Positions 26,101 through 38,100 of a stretch of DNA of 64,000 bases are shown here, piece after piece. The stretch is taken from the NCBI GenBank assembly GCA_007922305.1, contig ML677341.1, positions 67,412,409 to 67,476,408 on the forward strand, read 5' to 3'. The notes below the pieces were generated by a model, which saw only the letters and a list, made by a program, of their open reading frames with translations, was not told the DNA's origin and searched no databases. This DNA is from Dermatemys mawii. Its lineage: Eukaryota; Chordata; Testudines; Dermatemydidae. Numbering within the stretch: the first letter of the stretch is position 1; each line of letters begins with the position of its first letter. The translations under genes were made by a program, and so were the position numbers.

Positions 26101-29100
26101 GGGCTAGAGATGCTATGGTCTCAGCTATTTGGTTATTTTTTGATCCAGACAAGCCATCAGTTACTTTGAAGCTGTTACATCCCCTTGTCTCCTAACTAGG
26201 AGTTGTTTCCCAATAGTTAGTTTCACAAGAAAGCTAATTATAGCCATCTGGCCATGATCAATGATCAGCTCAGGGGATTCCTGGTATAGATTTGATTAAA
26301 CCTAGGAAGCCAAATGTACAGCTAAGGCTCTAAAGACTCTTCCTGTCCTCCCAATATGCAGATGACTCTGTCTATAGTCAATGGGAGCTGTCTGTATACT
26401 AAGACTACAGGAGAAATCACTGGCAACAATCCACTTCAAGATTTCAGAAAGGGCATGACAAATACTTCCATTTGTCCCCTCTATGGGTCCTAGGACAACT
26501 ATATTATGCAGTGGCGAACACTAAACATTTACATTACTGCAGTAAAAGTGGAAGTACTTTTCCTACAATAAAACAGTCTGGTGATGTGACATCTTTGCTG
26601 TAAAGCAAATATTTACTTTTAACTGTTAGTTACTATATGTACTTTAGAAAGCTATCCTGTATGCTTAAAAAAAAGTTTGAAGTAACATGAAAAAACTTCA
26701 TGTAACATGGCAGAATTTCTTTTTCTTTGTAAGAGTTATCTTTCTACTGATTTTTTGACAGAATAATTAATTCACCTCTACATATCAGATGGGTAGCTGT
26801 GTTAGTCTGTATCTGCATCTGAAGAAGTGGGTTTTTTACCCACGAAAGCTTATGCCCTAATAAATCTATTAGTCTTTAAGATGCCACCGGATTCCTCGTT
26901 AACTCAGCTCTAGACATGAAGATGATGAGGTATGAAAAGACCCCACCAAAGCAAGGCAACTTAGGGCAGGTCTATACTATCATTTAAGTCAATCTAAGGT
27001 ATGTTGCTCAGGAGGTGTAAGAAAGCCTCCCTTCCCTGCTGCCCGAGTGGCATAAGTTTCTTGCTGTCCACACCATTATGTCAGTGGGAGACTTGCTGTT
27101 AAAAAAGAATCTCCACCTTAAGTCTAACTTACCTTGGGCCTGTTCTAAAGCTCGCTGAAGCCATGGCAATCTTCCCATTGGCTGCAATAGGCTTTGGATC
27201 AGGCATCTTGCTGCATGTACTGTAGGTATGACAATTACTATGGCCCACCATCAGTGGGATCAAGAGCACTGGACTGTCTTACATACTAAGAACCTACGTA
27301 TCAGTTTATGTGGGTCAGATTTTTTCAGCCTGGTTTTTTGTTTAATAAATAGATTAATATGCTTACCTAAATAAACATTTATACCAAGCTAATGCTAGTT
27401 ACTGCTTATTAAATATCACAAAATGTGTTTAAGTTATAAAATGTGTCTCTTTCTCTAAACTACCAACACAAATATCCTTCTGGTCCCTACAATGCAGGAT
27501 AAAAGACATCTGAATTATTAAAGCTTTTACATTCTTAAACAAAACCCATCTCATAAAATAAGGCTTATCTGAACATAATACTTCTGGTGACAGCCAGCTG
27601 AGATAAGCCCTGATCACTGAAATGTAGAACTTGTAGAGCAGACAGGTCAGTTCTGAAGTAATTAGTGTACAACACAACAGCAGGAGGAGGATTATTTGCA
27701 CTGGTTTAGTTGCCATGGAAGTGGGATGCGTCTACACTGGTAATACACCAAATTTAATTCCCACTGATGAAGACTTACTTTAAGGTAGGAATTAGGATAA
27801 TTTCCATTGATGGATGTCCAGGAAATTTCTGATGGTAAAAAGTGTGTGCGGGGATGAATGGCAGTTCCCAGTGGAACTTTTATATGTTGATAGAACCTAA
27901 GTTTTACCCTGAACTGAAGCTTTGTACACAGAGCTTCTATAAATGACTGCGGTTGAACTAAATCACATGTAAATGGGAGGTGAAATGGAAACGCTAACAT
28001 ACCCTTTACAGTAGAGTCTCTAATGGGCTCCCTGTAACAGATGTCTGATAACCTTCTGGAATTGGATTTAAAATAATCATTAATTCATCTCACTTTTAAA
28101 ATATGGGCAACATATACATAAAACAACCACCAATTAGCTAGGCTTGGTTTTCATTACCTCCTTTGGTTTCAAGGTTATCGGTTTCAGGCCATGGGCTTGC
28201 AGCACCTGTAAAGCAGTTTATTGAACAGGGTATTAGTGAAAAATGTCTTTCAATACATTGACTGGATGACTTTGATTTGATTGCATACAGCCCTCTTTTT
28301 TATTTTATGCTAATGAACATTTTGGAATATTTCACAGTAAAGGGAGGGGGGAAAAAAGCTTTTTATGTACTAACATTTAGAACGCTGGTTTTACCTGGAT
28401 GCCTGAACTAATGCATGCTCTGTTCTGTCATATGACACACCCACGCCTCAAGTCCAATGCTGGCATTCCACAGCCCATTAAGGAGGGATGGTATTATTCC
28501 ACACCATGAAGCAAAGACACTTATGGCAAATCAAGGAGAAATATTGCTTTGATTCTGACTAGAATCCTATCCAGTCCTCCTCAGCTGGACAAATGGTAAA
28601 TCTGAAAGAGAGACCTGCTGAGGCAGTGATGACTGGGAGAAGCAGGAAGAACAATGGCAGGAAAGGGATGCTTGAGCTCCCAGAGAAGATGCAGAAGACT
28701 TCCACCAACAGCAAATGCAGTTAGTGAATGGAGGAAGGACGGCTTTTGTTAGGGCAAGTAACTGAGAATCAGTAGGGTGAGTTCAACTTCCAACTCCACT
28801 ACAGACTGCTTGTCTTAAATGAGTGTATCGTTAAATGAGATTAAAGTCCTTAATCGCTTTGTGCCTCAGTTCCCTTCTGTAAAATGGGGATCTCTCACAG
28901 GGATGCTGCAGGGCTACATACTTGGGAGGTTCTCAGATACGATGTTGATGGGAGCCATGTCAGTACCTAGGCAGATAAAGAGTGGAACAAGCTACCAAGG
29001 GGGGCTATGGAATCTCCATCATTTGAGAGATCCATGGCTGGATCAAACATTGATCTATTAGGAATGGAATACATTTAAAATAAATTCTGCCATGGTATAG

Positions 29101-32100
29101 TAGCTGGGTAGACTAAATGATGCCACAACAGTCCCTTTCAACCCAAATTGATCTATCGAAAATGTTATATGTTTATGTCATGTGTTTTCAGTTTTACTGA
29201 ATTTTAGACATCTGCTTCTTGTCATTATAATACACACCAGAAATAATAGTAACTCCTCTTTCCTCAGGAGAAAAGAACCCTAAAAGTCTCCATTTACTTT
29301 TAGCATTTGAAATCACACCCTTAATCCTTGGTTTTGTGGGATCATCTCAGGTTTGGTGGGCCAGTTCTGATGTTTACAGAACAGAAGGAGCACTAAAATC
29401 TTTGGTGCTAGTACAACATGACATCTTGTCCATCCATCCAGATTCTGGCACTCATCAGTGTTGGATCTTGCATCATGTTGCTTAACTGCAAGGTGATCAT
29501 GTCTGTCTAGGCATTATTGATTTGCCAGATATGGTGGTATCTAAACCCCAATATCGTGATGCCTGGTGTTTGTTTGTTTTGTCTTATTCTTATGCCTCAT
29601 TTTTCACCATGGCACTTGTCCTATAGGACAAACTGTTAAAGCAGAGCAGAAACAAATACTTCAATCACAAGAAAATGACAGACAAAATCCAACGGATACA
29701 AACTGTTATGAATCCATCACACAGTTCTGATGAAAATTTTTCCCTTTGCTCTCATAATACACGTAGTCTAGCCAGAGCCAAGTGAAGGAGACAGACGAAG
29801 AAGTGTAGTAGTCAGACATATTGATCTTACATATTTAGCGTCAGCCCAGCCACTCTTTGGAGACCACATCTTTCCTTCTCCGATCAACCCCAAAGCAAGA
29901 TGAGAAAGAGGGGCTAAATCTCCACTGGCTCCAACCGTCCCTTTCTCCGGGATATAGGGCAGGCAGGATGCTAGAAGGAAAGCAGACTTCGTTTAGCGCC
30001 TCCGTCCATTCTCTTCTTGAAACACAGAGACACAAGCACATGAATCTGCTGCCCTGGTTGTCTTGAAGTGACACACTGGAATAGCAACCAGTGACATAGA
30101 CCAGCATCACCCACTTGCAAACTGGCATTTGTTAATTTTTCCTAAATTAGCCCCTGTAGTTTAAAAAGAAACCAATTGTTTTTGGCCAACAAAGCAAAAC
30201 AAAACAAACCTGATACAGGATTAAATTTTTAGTATAGCTTAATCGCACAAAGGCCAAGAAGTTCAAAGTTAAGGTTGAAATTCCAGCTCTAGTATAGGAA
30301 TGGAAGAACCTCAGCTGTGTCACTACATCTGACAACCATTGGTGGGAGTCACAAGAATGGCTCATCATAGCATAGAATAGAATCATAGAAATGTAAGGCT
30401 GGAAGGGACCTTGAAAAGTCACCAAGTCCTGCACTGAGGCAGGACCAAGAAAATCTAAAGGGCTCAGTCCTAAAAGGGCCCTTTAAAAGTATGGAACCCA
30501 CTGAACTGTTGGCTGCCTTTGGGCAGCTGACTGGAAATCTAGGTCCAACTACAGGCTCTCACTTTGGCAATCATACATTTTCAGTGTCTCAGCAAAACTG
30601 GGGTGAGTTTCAGCCTTTGAGGGACACCAACCCTATGGAAGAGGATGCAGCAGACAGCATCCTGGCTCATCCCCAAGTAGAGTAACATTTAGCCAGGGCT
30701 GATTTTAGGGGTGAGAGACGTGGCTAACAACCCAGGATGTTGTAGTCAGAGGAGCACCGTGGTGAAGAGGCAAGGGGCTCGGGCTTCCCATGGTGCCTGT
30801 GGGATGCAGCCTGGCGCAGCAGAAGTACCCGCCTTACTGCTCCTGAGCGGAGGGCCCCCATTCGCCACTCCACCTGGTTTCCCAGCCAAGCTCCTAATCC
30901 AGCCTCTATACTTGGCAAGATGATGGGCTCTTCCTGCCCTCCTCCCCCTGCATTCTCTGGGACTGTCCCAGCCCAGCCACTACTCCTTCCATGGGCAGTC
31001 TGAATGAGAGCAATGCTGCCCAATGGAAATGGGAGCTGAAAGATGTCAGCTCTTCAGGGTTGGGAGAGGAAAGGGAGCTGAAATTGCAGGGAAAAAGAGA
31101 TAAGTCTGGGGCATCCTGACCCCATGTCCCAGCTCCCAGGTCCCAGCCCCTCCAGCTCCAAGGTGGCCCCTCCCTGTACCTCCATTTTTCAACAACCCCC
31201 AAGCCCACCCAGCTCCCAGGGGTCCCCCTCACTTTGCCCCTAGGTCCCAGCCTCCCAGCTCTCAGGTGCTCCCCCTTTTTCTTGCTCATCCCAAAGGTAG
31301 GTGTCAGTGCAGGGCATTTGGGATATTTCAGGAGTGAACTTTCCACCATCACCACCCACCTTAGCTACCTCCAGTGAGCTGGAGCATTTGCATTTTAACC
31401 ACCCCCACCGAGAACCCACCTTTCCCTGGGACTGGGAAGGGGCACTTGAATATTGGGGATGCTCAGTAGTGGGGTGTGGAGAGAGATCTGTCCTTCTGAA
31501 GCCCCCATGTCACTCTCCCTCTGCAGCCCCACACAAATGAGACTCTGTACTACTCTGGTTCCCTCCCTCCCCCTCCACCCATTTTGGGGCTCTCAGGTCA
31601 CCATGCTCCCCTGCCACCATAGCCCTTTGGTGCCTTTCTGTAATTTTTCCTCCCCTTGGGCTGCTGACCCATTGTGGGGAGCCCATAGATGCAGCAGGAG
31701 CCAGAGCAATGAGGGGGTTGATGGGGTGCCTGAGGAGGCAACAGGGGCCGAAAACGCCAAAATACAAGTTCAGTCAGGGAGCTGTTTTCCCTAAGCCCTG
31801 AATTTAGCCCCTAACCTACTGCAGTTGTTGATGGTACTGAATATTTAGACTCAAGTTTCTCAGATCAAATTAAAGCACCATTTCCCAGACCTTTGAACAC
31901 TGAACCCTATTCAGGAAAATGAAAGCAATCACACAGACCCCACTTTCAATACTTGCCCATTTTGTAAAAAGGCCTACCCATACTCATATATACTCATCAT
32001 CTGTGCCCTCCATCTCCCCACTAGTCCTGGAGGATGCACCCAGCACTTCAGAAAATGCTTATTTAGTGGCTACTTATGTACCAAGGCTGAAAGTTTGGCT

Positions 32101-35100
32101 CCTTCAGCCCATATATACATATATGCTAGGAATGATTGGGCATTTTCATTTAAAAGAAGAAAATCAGTGGCACTGTGTGTTCTAGAAAGTACAGTAAAAC
32201 CTTAGAGTTACAAACACCTTGGGAATGGAGGTTATTCATAACTTTGAAATGTTCATAATGGAACAAAACATTATGGTTGTTCTTTCCAAAGTTTACAACC
32301 GAACATTGACTTAATACAGCTTTGAAACTTTACTATGCCGAAGAAAAATGCTGTTTTCCCCTGCCTTTTTTTTTTTTTTTAGCAATTTATGTTTAACACA
32401 GTACTGTACTATATTTGCCTCTTATTTTTTGTCTCTGCTGCTGCCTGATTGTGTTTTTCCAGGTCCAAATGAGATTGTGGTGTTCATAACTCTGAGGTCC
32501 TACTGTACATTTCTCAGCAAAGTCACTTCAGTCTGGGATAGAAGTTTCAGTTAAAAATCATCCTGAAATCCAACACTTACTTACATTTTTTAAAAATTGT
32601 TTACAGTTTAAAAATGGCTGATAAAAACTTGCTTACTGGACAGAACTTTGTATGTCAAATTTTAGCCCTAAGCTGTTGTCTCCAGTAGGGTTTCGTAAAC
32701 ACTTGGCATGGGGGTTATAATGCAAAAGGTACTAATGCAAAGGCCTATGAATACATCAGCAACTGGATCCACAGCCACTATCATTACATTGGCCAAAATT
32801 TTCAGAACCTCACTTTTGGGTGTCCAAGACAAAGTGATGAGAACTGATTTTCACTACACTCTCTGAAAAAAAACAAAAAAAAAACCCAGGCCCCTTTAAG
32901 GAGTCTGAAATTGGGCCCATAAAATCACTGACCACTAACACTGGAATATTATATTACCAGTGGTACATGGTTTACACTACACTCTTGGCTCCTTCTCCAA
33001 TGTTTAAAATATATTTGAACTTTTCAGTCTGAAAAAAGAGTTCTACTGACATCAGACCCATTGCTCTAGCGAAAAAAAAATAGGTGAAAACTAAGTTAGA
33101 AGAACCACCATTTTGAAGCCACCGATACCTGGAACTATTCTCCTATTTGTGAGGAAAAGTAACCACTGAAAAGCTTCAGAATCCAATGGGAAGCCACAGC
33201 CACTCCGAAGACGTCACTGGCTTTTCCTGCTTTGCAGACCCCCTACTCCATTGCAGCATGGCTCTCACGTGACAAGCTCTCACTGAATGTAGAGCTGGTT
33301 CAAAATTTTTTTTGGTAAAGAGTAAATTCACCAAAAAAATGCATTTTTCAGGGCATGGAAATGATGTGCAAATTCAAGGCAAATTTGGCAGATAGTTTCA
33401 GCTGAAAAAATCATGAAAACAAAAAATGTTGGAAATGTCAAATCAATTTATTGAGGAAAAATTTTAAAATCAGCCATTTTGAAACTATCACATCAAAATG
33501 ACATTTTCAAAACGAAAGAAAAAAGTCAAATGTTATTTCAATTCAACATCAGAAATGTTTCTTCCCAAGTGATCTTTTTTTGTTTTTTTCATTTTCGTGA
33601 GACAAAATTAAAAAAAGTTTGGATTTGAAACCAACCATTCATCTTTTCCCCCTGCCCCCCAGCCTCTCACAACCGACTTTTTGGCCTGGCCACCAAACTG
33701 AAAAAGCAGCTATTTGTTCAGCTCTGACTGAATGCCCCATCTCCTCTAAAGTTACAGCCACCCAGTGACTATTAGCTGCATTAAACACCTTTGAGAATTT
33801 CCTAGTGTCTGGCGCTCCTAGGATCTACCTCAAGCCCTGTCAATCTCTGAATGTGTGGAAGAGACAAGGAGGAGTCTGTGGAGCTGAGAAAAATGGAGGG
33901 AAGGGCATAAGGTGACTAGATAGTAAGTGTGAAAAATTAGGACACTTTTTGGGGGGAGGGAGAGGGGAGTGCATAGTTGCATATACAAGACAAAGCCTCT
34001 AGTACAAGGGTGGGCAAACTTTTTGGCCCGAGGGCCACACTGGGGTTCAAAATTGTATGAAGAGCCAGGTAGGGAAGGCTGTGCCTCCCAAACAACCTGG
34101 CCCCGCCCCCTCTTCGACCCCCTCCCACTTCCCACCTCCTGAGTGCCCCCCTCAGAACCCCAACCCATCCAACCACCCCTGCTTCTTGTCCCCTGATCGC
34201 CCACTCCAGAGACTCCCTGCCCCTAACCATCCCCCTGGACCCCACCACCTAAGCCCCCTGCTCTCTGTCCTTGACCTCCCCCTCCCAAGACCCCCCACTC
34301 TAATTGCCCCCCCAGAACCCCAACCCCTACCCAACCCTCTGTCCCCTGTCCCTTGCCTTCTATCCATCCCAACCCTCTGACAGACCCCTGGGACTCCCAC
34401 GCTTATCCAACCACCCCCTGCTCACTGTTCCCTAACTCTCCTCCCTGAATCTCCACGCCATCCAATGACCTTCTGCTCTCCTTCCCCTAACTGCCTCTCA
34501 GGACTCCCTGCCCCTGTCCAAACCCCCCCAACCCCAGCCCCCTTACGATGCTGCGTATGGCCCGGATGGAACCAGACATGCTGCCCTGCCCGAGCACAGA
34601 GTGCCGGCCCCCAGAGCGCCGCCCTCATGGTACACTGAGGCTCTGGGGGCGGGCGGGGTGGAGGCAGAAGAGGGGCTAGGAGTAGCCTTCCTGGCCAGGA
34701 GCTCAGCGGTCAGGCAAGATGAGCCTGGGAGCCAGATGTGGCCCGCAAGCCATAGTTTGCCCACGCCTGCTCTAGTATCAGGACGGTCCCAACGAAATCA
34801 GGATGTCTGGTCACCCTAGGAGGGCAACAGGCAGTGTCAATGCTCTTCCTTTCCCTCTAAGGACTTAGAAAACTCTATGACTAAATTCATGTTCCTTTGC
34901 TTCCCATGTCACATAATGGAAGGCAGCACAAGGTTCATCTTCCCAAATTCACCCTGATGTGTAAAACCATAGCTCCTCTATTAGCTTTATGTCCCCAGAA
35001 CAATGCAAAAACCTTACATTCATATAAACAGAATAAAAAAAGTCAATCTACTGCTCAGGAAAGATGATGGATTGAAAGAAAATCCTCTAACCTGAAGTTT

Positions 35101-38100
35101 ATCCACAGAATGAGTATAATAGCACACACAGAGCTACTGCAAACTTCCTCTCGCTGTCTTTCATTGGAGGGACCATTTCTAGGAATGAAAGGTAGCTAGT
35201 TTCCAAGGCCGCCCTTAGCTTCCCTGCTGAGCCTGCCAGCAATGATGTAAGTGGCATTAACTGTTTTGATGGTTTTGTTAACATGATTAACTGCTTATTA
35301 GCAGCCAGCCTCAGGCCAGCTAGTCAGTTTGGGGCTGCTTCTGCGAGTCTTACTCAGTGTGAATTATTCCTATGAGCCCTCCTATTGATTTCAATGGAAC
35401 TACTCACATGAGTAAACATGTCCCAGTGGGCCTAGTCCCGCAAACAACTATGTGATCATTATTTTTCTTAGGAAGTAGTGCCACTGAACTCAAAGATAGT
35501 CACAAGTGTTAACCAGATCAGTGAACAACTGGTGCAGAGCTGAACCCCTAACAGAAAGCCTAGCAGTTTCGAGAATCAAGCCCTTAGCAGACAGGCAGTC
35601 ATTATGGTGACAGATGAGGTATAAATACCTAGAAAGAGTAATATATCACATAGGCAGCTTTTCAAATAACCGATAAAGTAATAGCTTTCACTCACTATTA
35701 GCCTTCAGCTGCTTTTGAACTGGCAACCTAGTGTCTTCTCAGGTAATCAGCCCCCAGCAAACATTCTTAATTCTGCTTTCATTGTGTGTTAAATGCACAC
35801 AGTGATGTTTATTTTCATGCCAAAGTGCTACCGTAGTATAATGACCCACAGGGACAAAAGTAATACAACTGCAAAAAGTAATCTGAAGTGCTACCTTTTT
35901 CTCCCCTCTCAAACTACACCACTGTTCCTCCACCACAAATTCTAGCTCAGAATTAATAAAGCCATGAACACATAATGAAAGTTGGTGAGGGGAAGGGGGA
36001 GGGCAAAGGGACAGGGACATGAAGTGGCAGCGCTTTAAGGGTCCTTTGCTTCGCCCCCTCCCCCACTGCACCGGCCTGTACCGGCCCACTTTCACCCCTG
36101 CTCAGCTCCCAGTCGTGCTGTATATCTTTGTCCCATCTTGTCTACTTAGACTCCTTGGGACAGGACTCTATGTACCTGTGCAGTGCCTAGCACAATGGGC
36201 CTGTGATTTAGGCTGAGGTTTCTAGACACCACTGCAATACAAAAGAGAAAACAACTGTATTCATTTCTAAATATCTTCTTTTTACCATTAAAGGCTTCGA
36301 TAACTTGCTGGAGAGTTTCCAGTGAAATTCCACTGTATCCTTTTGCTAAGGCATTGATCCTGAGAGCTAAAAGCATGCGAGATCTCTCAGGGATCAAAGG
36401 CTTCCCGACACCTGCAATGACAACAATCTCAAGGTTACAAACCCTAATTCTAACAGTTGTGGAAAAGAAACAAATTTGAAATCAATGTCCCACTACCTGC
36501 GGAATGTGACCGAACTAAATTCACTTGAAGTTCCCTATAAAGAAAGAAAAGTAATTTAAAACCCAACTTACAATGTTCAAAAATAGAAAAAGTTTTTCAC
36601 AAAACTGGGCAAAAATATCCATCTCCTTTTAGAAAAAAAATGGACTAAAGATGTACACTGTAGAAATAATATGGATCTATTTGCTATACCCATTTTTTAA
36701 ATTAAAGGAAATGGATACAACATACTTGAGTTTATTAGTTGGAATGACGGTTTGAGCAAACTTCCCAAAGCCAGTGGTGATTCCATAAACAACTGAAAGA
36801 AACAGATATTTCAGATAAACAGGACACTAAGTGAAGTCATGTAAAACTGACAACAAAATTAAGTTAGAAGAGAAAAAAAAATACCAGTCTGTTCTTTTAC
36901 AATTCTTTCAATCACTTCTCTTGATTGTCTGACTTTTGCTTCTGCTTCAGGTGTGAGCTAGAAAAACAATATTGTCAATATTCATTCCTTTATTATTACT
37001 TAAAAACTAACTAACTAAAATGTATTTAGAGTTAGATTCTTTAAAAATATTTACCTTGATCTTGTAGAGCCCCTTTCCTATATTGATCAAGTCCTCTGTT
37101 GTTAAACTGTGCCCATCTAAATAAATATACTATGCAAGAGAACTGCATTTTAATGCGTGTCATGTATATGTAAACAATTTCTGAACAATCATAATTAAAT
37201 AAATACAGTGAAAACTTGATCATGAACTTAGTTACAACAGAGTTCAGCCCCGTTTTCATTCATACAGGAAGAACTCTCTCAGAGAAGCATTAACAAACAA
37301 CAGGTTATTTTATGTGAAGTAACAAGTTAAACAATCATCATGGATGATCCTGTAAACAGTACAGAGCCAAGTGCGTCTGCTGTAGCTTTGATGAGGTTAC
37401 CCACAGTAAATCGAAAGCATTACACTTGATAGTAAATGTTTGAGTCCTACTGAAAAATAAATAGTACATGTCACAAACAGCAATTCCATTTGAAATGTTC
37501 TGTGGGTCCCTCTCTGTGTCCTGGGCAAATAAAGAAAATAGGTTCTCTTTGAATGCTTCCATTTCCCCCACCGTGATAAGAGGATTTCACTCTACTTCAC
37601 CTTCTAACATAAAAAACCTATTGGAATTGGGGCACATCTTATTAAGATCATTATTGAGCCATACCTTTTCTGGTTCTTGATATGTGCTATATCTGAAGCC
37701 ATGTAAAGGAAAATAAAGGACATTCAAAACCCACACAAATAGCTGCCATTTAATTAGAGTTTTTAAAGGAAGCCCTTTGAAGGGGGGAAAGTGCTAAGCA
37801 TTTCCAACTTTTGCAAATCTAAGGATTGTAAAAATTTACCAAAACAATGCTTAATAAAGGATACAAATCAACTCCTAGCTTAGATGCAATGAAATCTGGA
37901 GACATTACATCTCCTTCTATAACTACAATGAAGAATGGGAAAAACAAACAAACAGAATGAAAACTTATTGCCCATAGTTTGTTGCTAGAAAGAATTCTTC
38001 ATTAGCTAGAAAAAAAATCAGTGACAAGAAATGTAATTTGCAGCCAACTGTATTTAAATGTCTTAAACATACAGTAAAAATGTAGTTACACACAAAAATC

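Noticed and set aside
30906..31355. 149 aa open frame on the minus strand
   Set aside because: Low-complexity pyrimidine-rich repeat with no recognisable domain; compositional.
33830..34400. Overlapping 80-124 aa open frames rich in Gly, Arg and Pro
   Set aside because: They are inside the GC-rich MITE at 34005-34769 with proven ends and target duplication.
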